A stretch of DNA of 64,000 nt from Chromatiales bacterium (GCA_026989455.1 JALSJH010000009.1:1-64000); one strand, 5' to 3'. Shown: positions 52,283 to 64,000, counted from the first letter of the stretch. Program-made: numbers and translations. The notes: generated by a model not told the origin, from the letters alone.

Positions 52283-52922
52283 GGCTCTCTACCTCGCGGG
52301 GCATGGATGGGGTGTTGAAAATCATCTCTCGGTGTTGCTGGAAATACTTTAGCGTATGGTGAACCGCCTTCACGATGGCGCGAGGGGTAATGGTGGCACC
52401 GGTGAACTGATCAAAAACCCCGCCATCCTTTTCTACCCGCCACTGTTCACTGCTTAGCGTGGAGAGCGAGTGGTTGTTAAAACTCAAAATCCAGTCAGAA
52501 CGCTGAGCCTCAATATCATCACCCAGTCCGGGGGTCTCATGGTGTTGAAGAACCCGCACACCTGCCAAACTGCCATCGTAGTTGATCGCCACCAGCAGCT
52601 TGATCGCCCCGCCGTAGCCATTGGGTGCAATAGAGGTGAACAGTGCGGCAACTGGCTCTCCTGATTTGCGGGCACGGTATACTCGAGTGGGTTTGTGGCT
52701 ACCGAGCAGCGCTTTATCGGTGACCTCGATCACATCATGATAGAGGTCGTTGTCGCACCGCTCATGTGGAACCAGCTCATGCAGGCTGCGCAGCAGTGCT
52801 TCGCGGTGTGCTTGTTCGATTCGCTCTTCAGTCGCTTCGTAAGTCACCGCAACCAAGGTGCTGCCAATAATCGCAAATCCGCCAAGAATCGCGCCGGTAA
52901 TGAGTATCTGCCTCACGATCAT
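52275..52922 (-). CDS. rnfG: Rnf complex subunit G
   Basis: [16 protein letters not shown]...[18 protein letters not shown] flavinylation site. Confidence 0.94.
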   Translation of the reverse strand: MIVRQILITGAILGGFAIIGSTLVAVTYEATEERIEQAHREALLRSLHELVPHERCDNDLYHDVIEVTDKALLGSHKPTRVYRARKSGEPVAALFTSIAPNGYGGAIKLLVAINYDGSLAGVRVLQHHETPGLGDDIEAQRSDWILSFNNHSLSTLSSEQWRVEKDGGVFDQFTGATITPRAIVKAVHHTLKYFQQHREMIFNTPSMPREVESRE

Positions 52923-53959
52923 GAGTTTCGACCCCTGCCAAATACTCTAGGTTGGGTGTAGTAGTCGAGGGTAGGTGCCAGCATGTTCATCAACAATACT
53001 GCAAAGGCAACACCCTCCGGGTAGCCTCCCCAGCTGCGAATAATGTAAACCAATATGCCGATGCCGATGCCAAAGAGGATGCGGCCCCGATTGGTGGTAC
53101 TGGCAGTAACCGGGTCGGTGGCGATAAAAAATGCCCCCAGCATTGCGCCGCCACTGAGCAGGTGAAAGAGTGGGCTGGCGTAGCGCTCAGAGTCGATGAG
53201 CCAGAACACGCCCGCAATTAAGGCAAGGCTGGCAAGCATCGCCACAGGTATGTGCCAGTGAATCACTTTTTTGTAGATTAACCAGCAGCCGCCCACCAAA
53301 AAGGCGAGATTGATCCACTCCCAGCCTGATCCGGCCAGTTGCCCAAAAATTGTGTTGTCATGGATGATCTCGCTGATGACGTGGTTCTGTGTTAGCTGGG
53401 TTTTGAGGTGATCAAGGGGGGTTGCCATCGAGATGGCATCCGGGTTAATGCCGTTGGCTAATGTCCCCGTTAGAGTCGCCGAGAGTGCTCCAACGAAGCT
53501 GATGCTCTCTCCGCTGATGGCTTCGGGTGGCAACCAGGTGGTCACCTCGCGGGGAAAAGAGATTAGCACCACCACATAGCCAATCATCGCTGGGTTGAAG
53601 GGGTTGAAACCCAAGCCACCATAAAGGTGCTTGGCAAATACGATGGCAAAAAAAACAGCGACGACTAATAGCCACCAGGGAGCCAGTGGTGGCAAGGCCA
53701 GTGCCAGTAAAACGGCGGTTAAAACCGCGCTGAAATCACCCAGATTAGACCCCAGTGGTCGTTTGCGCAGCCGTAACGCGATGGCTTCGAATGTGAGTGC
53801 CGCCAGTACCGCAATGAGGATGTTGACAATAATGCCCCAGCCGAAAAAAACAACATAGAGGGTAATCGCCGGAAGCAGTGCCCACAATACGCGTTGCATC
53901 AGTTGGCTTAGCTGATCACCTGAATGAATATGGGGCGAGCTGGGTGTGTTGAGCTGCAT
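52919..53959 (-). CDS. rnfD: Rnf complex subunit D
   Basis: SSPHIHSGDQLSQLMQRVLWALLPAI...GGYPEGVAFAVLLMNMLAPTLDYYTQPRVFG. Confidence 0.96.
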   Translation of the reverse strand: MQLNTPSSPHIHSGDQLSQLMQRVLWALLPAITLYVVFFGWGIIVNILIAVLAALTFEAIALRLRKRPLGSNLGDFSAVLTAVLLALALPPLAPWWLLVVAVFFAIVFAKHLYGGLGFNPFNPAMIGYVVVLISFPREVTTWLPPEAISGESISFVGALSATLTGTLANGINPDAISMATPLDHLKTQLTQNHVISEIIHDNTIFGQLAGSGWEWINLAFLVGGCWLIYKKVIHWHIPVAMLASLALIAGVFWLIDSERYASPLFHLLSGGAMLGAFFIATDPVTASTTNRGRILFGIGIGILVYIIRSWGGYPEGVAFAVLLMNMLAPTLDYYTQPRVFGRGRNS

Positions 53960-55534
53960 TTAGGTATTTCCCCCGGATTCTGGTTTTTCGGGGCTGGCTT
54001 CTGCCGCCTGTTGTTTTTTTGCCTTGACCCGCGCCATAGCGTCTTCTATCGCCTGCTTTTTGTCACTGTTTTCACTGTTGTTGGCCGCCACCTTGGCGGC
54101 TTTTGCTTTGTGGCGGGCCTTTTTTTCAGCCTTTTCTCGTTCGATGCGGAGCTGGCGGAATTGATGGCGCTCTTTAGCCAGTTCAGCCTGCTTTTTCTCC
54201 TGCTCGGCTTGCCAGATTGAGGTCTTGGCAAAGCGGAAATACTGCACTAAGGGGATCTGGCTGGGGCAGACATAATCACAACAGCCACACTCGATGCAAT
54301 CAAATAGATTGTAGTCCTGCACTTTATCAAAATCTTTGGCGCGACTGTGCCAGTAGAGTTGTTGTGGTAACAGGTTAATCGGGCAGACATCGGCACAGCT
54401 TCCACAGCGAATACAGGCGTGGGCTTGCTGTTTGTCGAGCAGGGGCACGGTTTTTTTATCGGTTACCAGCAGGCAGTTACTGGTTTTTATCAGTGGTATT
54501 TCAACGGAGTTGAGGGAAAAGCCCATCATCGGGCCGCCGTGAATAATGCGCTCCACAGATGACTCTTCAACGCCCGCTTGAGCTAACAACTCAGCGGCAC
54601 TGATACCGAATGGAATCTCATAATTGGCAGGTTTTTTTAGAGCGCCGGTAACGGTGGTGATGCGGCTGATCAGCGGCTCCCCTAGGCAGATGGCGCGGTA
54701 TACGGCGGCGGCTGTCCCGACATTATGCACCACCACCCGTTTTTCGATAGGCAGCGCTTTGGGGGGGATCTCTTTGCCGGTTAATATTTTGATCAGCTGT
54801 TTTTCACCGCCGGTTGGATAGCGTGTGGGCACCTCGATGACCTCAACCTCAACCGCAAGTTCCTTTATGGCACCGCGCAGTGCAGCGGCGGCTTCGGGCT
54901 TATTATCTTCAATGCCGATAACGCAGTTTTTTGCGACCAGCGCATGTTTCATGATCATTAACCCTTTAATGATCTCTAAAGGGCGTTCCCTCATTAATAT
55001 ATCGTCACAGGTGATATAGGGCTCACACTCCGCGCCATTCAAAATAAGGGTTTCGACCACTCGGTCGTTGCCGAGAGTCAACTTTAGAAAGCTTGGGAAG
55101 CCAGCGCCGCCTAACCCGACCACTCCGGCGTTACGAATGTAATCACGGATCTGATCCGGTGAGTAGTCGTGACAATCACCCACTGGTTTGCGGTGGTCAC
55201 ACCAGGCATCGTTGCCATCGGTTTCAATGACGATGCAGGGCGCTTTTAACCCAGAGGGGTGAGGGATTGCATATTCGCCGATCTCAATAACCCTGCCTGA
55301 CGTGGGGGCGTGTACCGGCGCACTAATGAGGCTGGCCGCCTTGGCAATCATCTGCCCTTTGAGTACCGAGTCACCCACCTCAACAATGGGGGTTGAAGGG
55401 GTGCCAATATGTTGCTGTAGTGGCAGCGTCAGGCGTTGGGGCAGTGCCGCTTTCTGGATCGGCAGGCGGGTGCTCTGTTGTTTATGTTCAGGGAGTTTGA
55501 CTCCGCCCTTATATTGGAACAACTGGCGAATCAC
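53960..55534 (-). CDS. rnfC: Rnf complex subunit C
   Basis: GTG start overlapping rnfB stop; [14 protein letters not shown]...[11 protein letters not shown]...two CxxCxxCxxxC clusters. Confidence 0.95.
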   Translation of the reverse strand: MIRQLFQYKGGVKLPEHKQQSTRLPIQKAALPQRLTLPLQQHIGTPSTPIVEVGDSVLKGQMIAKAASLISAPVHAPTSGRVIEIGEYAIPHPSGLKAPCIVIETDGNDAWCDHRKPVGDCHDYSPDQIRDYIRNAGVVGLGGAGFPSFLKLTLGNDRVVETLILNGAECEPYITCDDILMRERPLEIIKGLMIMKHALVAKNCVIGIEDNKPEAAAALRGAIKELAVEVEVIEVPTRYPTGGEKQLIKILTGKEIPPKALPIEKRVVVHNVGTAAAVYRAICLGEPLISRITTVTGALKKPANYEIPFGISAAELLAQAGVEESSVERIIHGGPMMGFSLNSVEIPLIKTSNCLLVTDKKTVPLLDKQQAHACIRCGSCADVCPINLLPQQLYWHSRAKDFDKVQDYNLFDCIECGCCDYVCPSQIPLVQYFRFAKTSIWQAEQEKKQAELAKERHQFRQLRIEREKAEKKARHKAKAAKVAANNSENSDKKQAIEDAMARVKAKKQQAAEASPEKPESGGNT

Positions 55535-56082
55535 TTGCGCGCCTCCAGTGTGTGAATGGGGTAGGGCCATTTCCAGTTCTGTGCGGTCTGCTTTACCGGC
55601 TGCATGACGATGCAATCAACCGGGCAGGGGGGAATGCAGAGCTCGCAGCCCGTGCACTCTGATTCGATGACGGTGTGCATCTGCTTGGCAGCTCCCAGAA
55701 TGGCATCGACCGGGCAAGCTTGTATGCAGAGGGTGCAGCCAATGCAGGTATCTTCAATGATAAAGGCGACGGTCGCCTCAGGTTCGGCCTCATGTTCGGT
55801 GCCGAGTGGTTGAGGGTCGACACCGAGCAGGTCGGCCAGAGCCAGCATGGTGGCTTCTCCACCGGGCGGGCACTGGTTGATGTTAGCTTCGCCACTGGCG
55901 ATGGCTTCGGCATAAGGGCGGCAACCAGGGTAGGAGCACTGTCCGCACTGGGTTTGCGGCAGTACATTGTCGATTTGATCAACAATGGGATCACCCTCTA
56001 CTTTAAAGCGAATAGCGGCATAGCCGAGAATCAGCCCAAAAACAGTGGCCAGCAGCGTGAGTATGATAATGGCTGTTAGCAC
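55531..56082 (-). CDS. rnfB: Rnf complex subunit B
   Basis: [36 protein letters not shown]...4Fe-4S motifs. Confidence 0.97.
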   Translation of the reverse strand: MLTAIIILTLLATVFGLILGYAAIRFKVEGDPIVDQIDNVLPQTQCGQCSYPGCRPYAEAIASGEANINQCPPGGEATMLALADLLGVDPQPLGTEHEAEPEATVAFIIEDTCIGCTLCIQACPVDAILGAAKQMHTVIESECTGCELCIPPCPVDCIVMQPVKQTAQNWKWPYPIHTLEARK

Positions 56083-56086
56083 GCGA

Positions 56087-56668
56087 CTATCCCTTCACCA
56101 GGCCAGAAAAGCCCATAAAGGCCAGCGACATGAAGCCTGCGGTGATCAGTGCGATCGGTGCGCCACGAAATATTTCGGGCACATCGGCAACTGCGATGCG
56201 CTCGCGAATGGCGGAAAAGAGGATCAAAACCAGCGAAAATCCAACCGCAGCACCAAAGCCATAAATTGCCGATTGCAGGAAGGTCATCTCCTCCTGAATG
56301 ATCAGCAATGCAACCCCCAGTACCGCGCAGTTGGTAGTGATCAGTGGCAGAAAGATACCGAGCACCTGATAGAGCAGCGGACTGGTTTTGTGCACCACCA
56401 TTTCGGTAAACTGAACCAGTGCCGCAATCACCAGTATAAAGGCGATGGTGCGTAGAAACTCAAGCCCAAAAGGGATTAGCAGATAGGTGTTTATCAAATA
56501 ACTGCATACGGAAGAGAGGGTTAATACGAAAGTGGTGGCCAGCGCCATGCCGGTGGCGGTCTCCAGTTTGCGAGAAACGCCCATGAAGGGGCATAGGCCA
56601 AGGAACTTGACCAAGACGAAGTTGTTGACCAAGACAGTGCTGACTAAAATCAGCAAGTACTCTGTCAT
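56087..56668 (-). CDS. rnfA: Rnf complex subunit A
   Basis: [41 protein letters not shown]. Confidence 0.97.
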   Translation of the reverse strand: MTEYLLILVSTVLVNNFVLVKFLGLCPFMGVSRKLETATGMALATTFVLTLSSVCSYLINTYLLIPFGLEFLRTIAFILVIAALVQFTEMVVHKTSPLLYQVLGIFLPLITTNCAVLGVALLIIQEEMTFLQSAIYGFGAAVGFSLVLILFSAIRERIAVADVPEIFRGAPIALITAGFMSLAFMGFSGLVKG

Positions 56669-56889
56669 CTGTGCAGCTCCCCACTCTCTTCAGGTTGAGC
56701 GCTCTGTACGATTCATATTTTCGCTTTGTTGGAGCGAAAACTATTGTTCGTGCAAAGTCCCCAGGTTATGTGAATTCTCATTTTGCCGTTATCTGTCGAC
56801 TGTCGCAAAGCAATGTTTTATATGAGCCTATAAAAAAGCCCATAACATTTTTTTATGGCCTTGATAAAAGTAAGGCGGGTTGGTGGTGA

Positions 56890-58923
56890 CTATTTTACCT
56901 GCATGCCCGGTTGAGCACCTTCATCAGGGCTGAGAATCCACAGCTCTTCACCGCCTGGCCCGGCTGCAAGCACCATTCCCTCCGATAGGCCAAAGCGCAT
57001 CTTTCTCGGGGCAAGGTTGGCCACCACTACCGTTAATTTTCCTTTCAGCTGCTCGGGTGTGTAGGCTGACTTTATACCGGCGAAGACAGTGCGGCTCTCA
57101 CCGCCAATGTCGAGCGTTAGTTGCAGTAGCTTATCGGCTTTTTCGACCCGTTCAGCGGCAACGATTCTGGCAATGCGCAGGTCGATTTTGGCGAAATCAT
57201 CAAAGCTGATCTCCTCTTTGATTGGGTTCTCAGTGAGAGGGCCTGTGGGTGCGGGTGGGGTGATCGCTTGCATATGTTGTTGCGACGCTGCCAGCATCGC
57301 ATCCACTTTATCTCTCTCTACCCGAGTCATCAGCGGTTTAAACTTGTTGATCTCATGGCCAAGTAATGGATTTTTTATCTCACGCCAAAGTATTTCACCG
57401 CTATTCAGAAACAGTTCTGACTTTTCGGTGGTCACCGGCAGTACTGGTTTGAGGTAGCCTATAATGACCCGGAATAGGTTGATGCCCATTGAGCAGATGG
57501 CGTGTAGCTGCTCATCTTCGCCCTCTTTTTTGGCCACCACCCACGGCTGTTGTTCATCAATATACTGATTTGCTTTGTCTGCCAGCGCCATGATGCTGCG
57601 CATAGCGTGACCAAATTCACGATTCTCATATTGGCTGGCGATGGTGTCGCCCTGGGCGATAAACTCAGCGAAAAGTGCTGGCTCACTGAGGTTTTCGGTG
57701 AGTCTGTTGTTGAAGCGTTTGCGGATGAACCCCGCACAACGACTGGCGATATTGACCACCTTTCCAACCAAGTCTGAGTTGACTCTTAACATGAAGTCTT
57801 CCATGTTCAGGTCCATGTCGCTCAGGTCACTGCCCATTTTTGCCGCCAGGTAATAGCGCAGATGCTCCGGATTAAGATGCTCCAAATAGGTGCGCGCCAT
57901 AATAAAGGTGCCACGGGATTTGGACATTTTAGCACCGTTGACCGTCAGAAAGCCGTGACAAAAGACTGCAGTAGGGGTGCGTAAATTGGCACCCTTTAGC
58001 ATGGCGGGCCAAAACAGGGTGTGAAAGTAGGCAATATCTTTACCGATGAAATGGTAAAGCTCAGCTTTACTCTCTGGCCCCCAAAAGTCATCAAAGTTAA
58101 GGTCGTCCCGTTGTGCGCAGAGGTTTTTGAAGCTGGCCATGTAGCCCACTGGGGCATCTAGCCACACATAGAAGTATTTACCGGGTTGGTCTGGAATCTC
58201 AAAGCCGAAGTAGGGAGCATCACGGGAGATGTCCCACTCTTGCAGGCCGCCTTCGAACCATTCGTTGAGTTTATTGGCCACCTCTTTCTGTACGTGCCCC
58301 TCGGTCGACCAGTGCTTTAACATGGTCTCGAAATCGCCCAGCTTGAAAAAGAAGTGCTCGGACTCTTTCTCGATAGGCTTGGCTCCGGAAAGTGCAGAGA
58401 CGGCATTTTTTAGTTCAGTGGGTGAGTAGCTGGCACCGCACGCCTCACAGTTGTCACCGTATTGATCGGCTGCGCCACATTTTGGGCACTCACCTTTGAT
58501 AAAGCGATCGGGTAGGAACATCTCTTTTTCTGGATCATAGGCCTGCTTGATTACCCGGCTATTGATATGTCCCGCCTCACGCAGGCGCGTGTAGATCATG
58601 GCAGAGAGTGTTTTGTTCTCTTCTGAATGGGTGCTGTGGTAGTTGTCAAAACCGATGGAGAAGCCCGCAAAGTCGGCCTGATGCTCACGTTTACTCTTTT
58701 CGATCAGCTGCTCCGGGGTGATGCCTTCCTTTTGCGCGCGCAGCATGATGGGAGTGCCGTGGGCATCATCGGCACAGACAAAAATAGAGTGATGGCCGCG
58801 CATCTTTTGGAAGCGGTTCCAGATGTCAGTCTGGATATGCTCTAGCATGTGACCCAAGTGGATGGGGCCGTTGGCGTAGGGCAGGGCGCTGGTAATCAGG
58901 ATGGTTCTGCTTTGATTGCTCAT
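56890..58923 (-). CDS. metG: Methionyl-tRNA synthetase
   Basis: [37 protein letters not shown]...KMSKSRGT; C-terminal tRNA-binding domain. Confidence 0.98.
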   Translation of the reverse strand: MSNQSRTILITSALPYANGPIHLGHMLEHIQTDIWNRFQKMRGHHSIFVCADDAHGTPIMLRAQKEGITPEQLIEKSKREHQADFAGFSIGFDNYHSTHSEENKTLSAMIYTRLREAGHINSRVIKQAYDPEKEMFLPDRFIKGECPKCGAADQYGDNCEACGASYSPTELKNAVSALSGAKPIEKESEHFFFKLGDFETMLKHWSTEGHVQKEVANKLNEWFEGGLQEWDISRDAPYFGFEIPDQPGKYFYVWLDAPVGYMASFKNLCAQRDDLNFDDFWGPESKAELYHFIGKDIAYFHTLFWPAMLKGANLRTPTAVFCHGFLTVNGAKMSKSRGTFIMARTYLEHLNPEHLRYYLAAKMGSDLSDMDLNMEDFMLRVNSDLVGKVVNIASRCAGFIRKRFNNRLTENLSEPALFAEFIAQGDTIASQYENREFGHAMRSIMALADKANQYIDEQQPWVVAKKEGEDEQLHAICSMGINLFRVIIGYLKPVLPVTTEKSELFLNSGEILWREIKNPLLGHEINKFKPLMTRVERDKVDAMLAASQQHMQAITPPAPTGPLTENPIKEEISFDDFAKIDLRIARIVAAERVEKADKLLQLTLDIGGESRTVFAGIKSAYTPEQLKGKLTVVVANLAPRKMRFGLSEGMVLAAGPGGEELWILSPDEGAQPGMQVK

Positions 58924-59108
58924 GGTTTGGCTGTTCTTCTGTGGCGTTAGGCGTTCGCCTTTGTGTGGCTATCCGCGTAAAGCGTGCAATTTTGCAATAA
59001 ATCTACAAGTTTTGCACCGCTTTCGGGTAATATTGCGATTAATTGTGTAGATGGTGAGCTTTGTGCTGAAATCATGAGTTGTACCAAATATCTTGCCCCG
59101 GAGGTTTT

Positions 59109-60191
59109 ATGAGCAGTATTCAGCAGTCACAAGTCGAACAGGCTTTGGCGACCTATATCGACCCCTATTTGAAGCGAGACCTGCTCTCTGTCGGTGCTCT
59201 GAAGGGTGTGGAGATCGATGGGGAAAAGGTTCGTTTAAGCCTTGAGCTGGGCTTTCCTTGTGTGGGCCATCATGCGGCATTAGTTGATGGCATAACGGCC
59301 GCCTTACACGGATTTTCTGATGTTTCAGTGTCAATAACCACTAAAATCACCAGCCACTCTGTGCAGCGTGGTGTGACACCCCTGCCGGGGGTGAAAAATA
59401 TTATTGCTATTGCTTCGGGTAAAGGTGGGGTAGGGAAATCAACCACGGCGGTTAATCTGGCGCTGGCGCTTAAGCTGGAAGGTGCCAAGGTGGGTATTCT
59501 GGATGCGGATATTTATGGACCCAGTCAGCCTATGATGCTGGGGTGTCACCAGCGCCCACAATACGCTGAAGGCGAAAAAATGAAACCTTTGGTAAGTCAC
59601 GGTATTGAGTCGATGTCGATTGGTTATTTAATCGATGAAGATACGCCAATGGTGTGGCGTGGTCCTATGGTTGTTTCAGCGTTGCAGCAGCTGTTAAACG
59701 ATACCGCGTGGCAGGAGCTTGACTATTTGATTATCGACTTGCCTCCGGGTACTGGAGATATTCAGTTAACGCTGGCACAGAAGGTGCCGGTTACCGGTTC
59801 CGTGATTGTGACGACACCGCAGGATATTGCGTTGTTGGACGCACGCAAGGCGATCAGCATGTTTGAAAAGGTGTCGGTGCCGGTGATGGGTATTATTGAA
59901 AATATGAGTACCCATGTCTGTAGCCATTGCGGCCACGAAGAGCCTATTTTTGGTGAGGGTGGGGCTGCGCGTATGGCTGAGCAGTATGGTGTCGAAGTGC
60001 TGGGTTCCATGCCGCTGGATATTCGTATTCGCGAAAACCTTGATAGAGGGATGCCAACAGTGGCGGTTGAGCCTGATGGTGAGTTAGGCCTGCGCTATCG
60101 TGAGATGGCGCGTCGTATTTCGGCGCTTATCGCCTTAATGGGTAAGGATTACTCATCGAAGTTCCCCAAAATCGTGATACAAAATAAGTAA
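59109..60191 (+). CDS. Mrp/ApbC family Fe-S cluster carrier ATPase
   Basis: IIAIASGKGGVGKSTTAVNLALALKLEGAKVGILDADIYGPSQPMMLG. Confidence 0.96.
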   Translation: MSSIQQSQVEQALATYIDPYLKRDLLSVGALKGVEIDGEKVRLSLELGFPCVGHHAALVDGITAALHGFSDVSVSITTKITSHSVQRGVTPLPGVKNIIAIASGKGGVGKSTTAVNLALALKLEGAKVGILDADIYGPSQPMMLGCHQRPQYAEGEKMKPLVSHGIESMSIGYLIDEDTPMVWRGPMVVSALQQLLNDTAWQELDYLIIDLPPGTGDIQLTLAQKVPVTGSVIVTTPQDIALLDARKAISMFEKVSVPVMGIIENMSTHVCSHCGHEEPIFGEGGAARMAEQYGVEVLGSMPLDIRIRENLDRGMPTVAVEPDGELGLRYREMARRISALIALMGKDYSSKFPKIVIQNK

Positions 60192-60325
60192 CGACTCAGC
60201 GTATTCATCTTTTGCTGCAACGCTTGGTTATTTTTGTACTCAATCGGCCATATATTTCCTATATGCTCCCTCTTTGCGTGCGAAAATGTCTCGATTTGAG
60301 GGGAATTTAAACACGCTGAATAGTC
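60188..60325 (+). repeat. Palindromic element family 2, copy between mrp and dcd
   Basis: GTAACGACTCAGCGTATTCATCTTTTGCTGCAACGCTTGG...CTCGATTTGAGGGGAATTTAAACACGCTGAATAGTCAGC; contains mrp stop TAA. Confidence 0.85.
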
Positions 60326-60356
60326 AGCAAAATAATTAATAGAGAGGGCCGAGTTG

Positions 60357-60923
60357 ATGAGCATTAAGTCAGACAAGTGGATCCGTCGCATGGCAAAGAG
60401 CGATGGCATGATTGAGCCGTTTGAACCGGGCCAAGTGCGAGAGGAGAATGGGCAGCGCATTATCTCTTATGGCACCTCTAGCTATGGCTACGATGTGCGC
60501 TGCTCTGATGAGTTTAAGATCTTCACCAACATTAACTCCGCGATTGTCGATCCAAAAAACTTCGATGAGAACAGCTTTGTGGATGTGCAGTCTGATGTCT
60601 GCATTATTCCGCCAAATTCATTTGCGCTGGCGCGAACAGTCGAGTATTTCCGCATTCCCCGTAGTGTCTTAACGATTTGCCTAGGGAAATCAACCTATGC
60701 CCGCTGCGGTATTATCGTCAATGTTACGCCGCTGGAGCCAGAGTGGGAGGGGCATGTGACGCTGGAGTTCTCGAATACCACACCACTGCCCGCCAAAATA
60801 TATGCTAATGAAGGTGTCGCGCAGATGTTGTTTTACGAATCCGATGAGGTTTGCGATGTGTCGTATAAGGATCGCGGTGGTAAATACCAAGGTCAGCGAG
60901 GCGTTACACTGCCAAAGGCGTAA
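60357..60923 (+). CDS. dcd: dCTP deaminase
   Basis: [29 protein letters not shown]...[14 protein letters not shown]. Confidence 0.96.
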   Translation: MSIKSDKWIRRMAKSDGMIEPFEPGQVREENGQRIISYGTSSYGYDVRCSDEFKIFTNINSAIVDPKNFDENSFVDVQSDVCIIPPNSFALARTVEYFRIPRSVLTICLGKSTYARCGIIVNVTPLEPEWEGHVTLEFSNTTPLPAKIYANEGVAQMLFYESDEVCDVSYKDRGGKYQGQRGVTLPKA

Positions 60924-60973
60924 TCACTATTTGTTGAATAGTCTGGTTTGTTAGTCATTTTTATACTCTTCTA

Positions 60974-61003
60974 TTGTGGTCAGCGGGGAACTGCTGCTAT
61001 ACT
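60974..61003 (+). promoter_or_regulatory. Putative sigma70 promoter of rimP-nusA-infB operon
   Basis: TTGTGG-18 bp-TATACT upstream of the structured leader. Confidence 0.5.
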
Positions 61004-61009
61004 GCGCCA

Positions 61010-61241
61010 CCATTGAAGTGCGGGCTCCCTCTGGGAAAGATAGTAACGCACTTGGAGTCGTCTGACGGGGTGATGGCAGTATGCTCGGTGATGATGTCGT
61101 TGTAGTATCGCTTTTGCGACTAATTTAAGACTCAGAGGCCCCGTCATGGGGCTTTTTGTTAGCTGCAGGGAAGCCTGCTGGCTATATAGAGTTGTAATAG
61201 GTGGGCCATTGGCCCATTTTTTGTTTTTGAAGGTGGCCGTT
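61010..61241 (+). promoter_or_regulatory. Structured rimP leader with tandem terminator hairpins and possible antiterminator
   Basis: Terminator 1 AGGCCCC-GTCAT-GGGGCTTTTT (61136-61157); terminator 2 TGGGCCATTGGCCCATTTTTT (about 61202-61222); TGACGGGG (61063-61070) complementary to CCCCGTCA (61139-61146). Confidence 0.6.
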
Positions 61242-61697
61242 GTGCGTAAAGCATCTGATAAGTTATACGAAATAATTACCCCGGTAGTTGAAGCACTTGG
61301 CTATGAGCTGGTGGGTATTGAGTATATTTCTCAGGGAAAACACTCGGTGCTGCGGCTCTATATCGATAGTGAAAAAGGTATCGTTGTCGATGACTGCGCT
61401 GAGGTGAGCCACCAGGTGAGTGGTGTGCTGGATGTCGAAGACCCCGTTAAGGGCGTTTACCATCTGGAGGTCTCCTCACCGGGTTTGGACAGGCCGCTAT
61501 TTAACGAAGAGCATTATGAGCGTTTTGCGGGACATCAAGCCAAAATACAGCTAACCGCGCCGCTGAATGGGCGGCGTAAGTTTCAAGGTGTTTTGCTTGG
61601 TTTGAAAGCGGGTGGAGTGGCAATTGTTGTAGATGATACTGAATATCTACTGCCCTTTGCTTCTATAGATAAAGCGAATTTGGTCCCCGAATTCTGA
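61242..61697 (+). CDS. rimP: Ribosome maturation factor RimP (GTG start)
   Basis: RKASDKLYEIITPVVEALGYELVGIEYISQGKHSVLRLYIDSEKGIVVDDCAEVSHQVSGVLDVEDP. Confidence 0.96.
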   Translation: MRKASDKLYEIITPVVEALGYELVGIEYISQGKHSVLRLYIDSEKGIVVDDCAEVSHQVSGVLDVEDPVKGVYHLEVSSPGLDRPLFNEEHYERFAGHQAKIQLTAPLNGRRKFQGVLLGLKAGGVAIVVDDTEYLLPFASIDKANLVPEF

Positions 61698-61722
61698 TAT
61701 TGAGGCCGCTGGAGGCAGTGAT

Positions 61723-63219
61723 ATGAGTAAAGAGATTTTGATGGTTGTTGATGCCGTTTCCAATGAGAAGGGTGTTGAGAGCGAAATCATATTTGAGGCA
61801 ATTGAAGCGGCGCTGGCGATGGCGACCAAAAGGCTTCATAGCGAAGATATGAATATTGAAGTGGTCATTGATCGTAAGAGTGGTGACTACGAAACTTTTC
61901 GCGTGTGGAACGTGGTTGACTATCCTGATCTAGAAGATCCTGAAAGTGAACTGACCATGGTTGATGCAGTCGATTACGACGAAAATGCTCAGGTGGGTGA
62001 TGTCATCAAAGAGCCTATGGAGTCTGTTGAGTTTGGGCGTATTGCAGCGCAGACAGCCAAGCAGGTGATTGTGCAGAAGGTTCGTGAAGCTGAGCGTGCG
62101 CAAATTGTAGAGCTGTATGAGCACCGCAAGGGTGAGTTGATTACCGGTGTGGTTAAGCGCCTTGATAAAGGCGGTGTCATACTGGATATGGGTAACCACG
62201 CTGAGGCGAGCATTACCCGGGAAAATATGATTCCCCGTGAGGCGGTTCGTCCAGGTGATCGAATTAGAGGCTTGCTTTTTGATGTGCGCGCCGAGAGTCG
62301 TGGCCCGCTACTACATGTGAGTCGCAGCCACCCCGACCTTTTAATCGAGCTGTTTAAGCTGGAAGTTCCGGAAGTGGGTGATGATGTGATTAGCATCATC
62401 AGTGCGGCCAGAGACCCCGGTGTACGCGCTAAAATAGCGGTGCGTAGTAACGATGATCGAATTGATCCGGTGGGGGCTTGTGTCGGTATGCGAGGCTCTC
62501 GTGTGCAGTCGGTCTCTAACGAGTTAGCGGGTGAGCGGGTTGATATCATTCTGTGGGATGAAAACCCTGCGCAGTTTGTTATTAACGCAATGTCTCCAGC
62601 TGAAGTGAGTTCAATCGTTGTTGATGAAGATGCGCACAGCATGGACATTGCGGTGGTTGATGAGCAGCTCTCACAAGCGATTGGCCGTAATGGACAAAAT
62701 ATCAGGTTGGCGACAGAGCTGACCGGGTGGACGCTGAATGTGATGGGTGAATCACAGGCGGCTGAGCAGAGTGAGATGGAAGCAAAGGCCGCGCAGGCGC
62801 TGTTTGTTGATAAGCTCGATGCAGATGAAGATGTGGCGGCAATTTTGTATCAGGAAGGCTTTAGTAGTATTGAAGAGATTGCCTATGTGCCCCATGCCGA
62901 GTTGCTGGAAATTGAAGAGTTTGATGAAGATATTGTTGATGAACTGCGTAATCGTGCTCGAGATGTCCTGCTGACCCAGGATATTTCAAAAGAGGAGCAT
63001 GCTGATGATAAACCAGGCGTAATAGAGTTGATCGATTTGGAGGGTATGGATGAGGCGCTCTACCAGCTGTTAACCGCTCGCGGTATCAATAGTTGGGAAG
63101 AATTGGCGGAACTCTCCATAGATGATTTTGATGATGTAGACGGTGTTGATGAAACACGTGCGGGTGCCTTGATTATGGCCGCTCGCGCACCATGGTTTGC
63201 AGAAGAGAGCAATAAATAA
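61723..63219 (+). CDS. nusA: Transcription termination/antitermination factor NusA
   Basis: MSKEILMVVDAVSNEKGVESEIIFEAIEAALAMATKR...S1/KH domains, C-terminal repeats. Confidence 0.98.
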   Translation: MSKEILMVVDAVSNEKGVESEIIFEAIEAALAMATKRLHSEDMNIEVVIDRKSGDYETFRVWNVVDYPDLEDPESELTMVDAVDYDENAQVGDVIKEPMESVEFGRIAAQTAKQVIVQKVREAERAQIVELYEHRKGELITGVVKRLDKGGVILDMGNHAEASITRENMIPREAVRPGDRIRGLLFDVRAESRGPLLHVSRSHPDLLIELFKLEVPEVGDDVISIISAARDPGVRAKIAVRSNDDRIDPVGACVGMRGSRVQSVSNELAGERVDIILWDENPAQFVINAMSPAEVSSIVVDEDAHSMDIAVVDEQLSQAIGRNGQNIRLATELTGWTLNVMGESQAAEQSEMEAKAAQALFVDKLDADEDVAAILYQEGFSSIEEIAYVPHAELLEIEEFDEDIVDELRNRARDVLLTQDISKEEHADDKPGVIELIDLEGMDEALYQLLTARGINSWEELAELSIDDFDDVDGVDETRAGALIMAARAPWFAEESNK

Positions 63220-63240
63220 GTAGCTCAAGGGGTAGGTGTT

Positions 63241-64000
63241 ATGTCTAGCGTAACAGTCAAACAATTTGCTGAGGCAGTCTCTGTTCCGGTTGAACGATTA
63301 CTTTCTCAGTTGTCAGAGGCTGGGTTGTCAGCTGAGACAGCGGACGCGTTGATTAGTGATGATGAGAAGGTTCTTTTGCTGGATTTTTTGCGCAAAAGTG
63401 GTGATGGAGTGAAAGAAAAGGCAGTTTCATCGCCTAAGAAAATCACGCTTAATCGCAAATCGACCAGTGAGCTGCGCCAGTCATCATCCCAAGGTGGTCG
63501 TTCAAAGACGGTCAGTGTTGAGGTGCGTAAAAAACGTACCTACGTCAAGCGCAGTGCGGCGGTAGATGAAACACCGACACCTAGCCCAGAAGAGAGCTCT
63601 GTTGAAACAGTCGCAGAGGTTGTTGCAAAGCCACCCGAGCCAGAAAAATCTGAAGAGACGCTGAAGCAAGAGATGCGTGAACGTGCCATTGAGCAGGCGC
63701 GTGTCACTGCGGCGACAGAGGCCAGTAAGAAGGCTAAGCTGAAAGGCGATGTGCTTGAAGAGGTGCGTCGACTCGCCGCTGAAGAGTCGAACCGTAAAAA
63801 GGCAGAGGAGGAGGCGCGCCTGTTGATTGAAGCGCGTAACGCCGTTAAGAGCACGGCAGCGCCTGCATCCGAGAAAAAAGCGGATGACACTAACCCGCGC
63901 AACAATAAGCGCAGGGGTAAGGGTGGCGATCGTGAAACCAAGTATGGCCGCAAAGAGCTGCATGTGGCAAAAGGCAAATCGGGTCGACGTGGTGGCAAGA
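63241..64000 (+). CDS. infB: Translation initiation factor IF-2, N-terminal part (runs off right edge)
   Basis: [29 protein letters not shown]...; directly after nusA. Confidence 0.97.
   Translation, partial: MSSVTVKQFAEAVSVPVERLLSQLSEAGLSAETADALISDDEKVLLLDFLRKSGDGVKEKAVSSPKKITLNRKSTSELRQSSSQGGRSKTVSVEVRKKRTYVKRSAAVDETPTPSPEESSVETVAEVVAKPPEPEKSEETLKQEMRERAIEQARVTAATEASKKAKLKGDVLEEVRRLAAEESNRKKAEEEARLLIEARNAVKSTAAPASEKKADDTNPRNNKRRGKGGDRETKYGRKELHVAKGKSGRRGGK

Noticed and set aside
61010-61160. Possible tRNA upstream of rimP (some gammaproteobacteria have tRNA genes there)
   Set aside because: No T-loop GGTTCRA, acceptor pairing or CCA end; fits an attenuator-like leader better.

Overview
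Chromosomal segment of a gammaproteobacterium (lineage not resolvable by eye). Most of it is conserved core genome: moaCDE, yihY/brkB-like, dciA-like, M23 peptidase-secA, an NtrC-type two-component system, argJ, Nudix/ThiE-like fusion, yacG-zapD-coaE-pilDCB, pilA, pilRS, ispB, rplU-rpmA-obgE-proB, rpsT, murJ, ribF-ileS-lspA-ispH, minor pilins, rnfABCDGE, metG, mrp, dcd, rimP-nusA-infB (partial). The accessory content lies between these genes. (1) At least four sequence-unrelated families of short (about 50-166 bp) imperfect-palindromic, MITE-like elements. In four cases the terminal repeat itself supplies the stop codon of the adjacent gene (coaE, pilD, asnB, mrp). (2) A decayed Rhs locus at the left edge, invaded by REP-like hairpins and one of these palindromic families. 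(3) A RelE-type toxin-antitoxin locus with an extra 48-aa middle ORF whose C-terminus resembles the antitoxin tail, sitting between lspA and ispH next to a palindromic element. (4) An eight-gene surface-glycan cluster between pilB and pilA. (5) A structured rimP leader with tandem terminators and a possible antiterminator. (6) A canonical sigma54 promoter upstream of pilA. No rRNA, tRNA, CRISPR array, transposase or complete prophage was seen. The best candidate for something undescribed is the set of stop-codon-donating palindromic elements, followed by the three-ORF TA locus. Both are hypotheses from reading the sequence, with no database search behind them.
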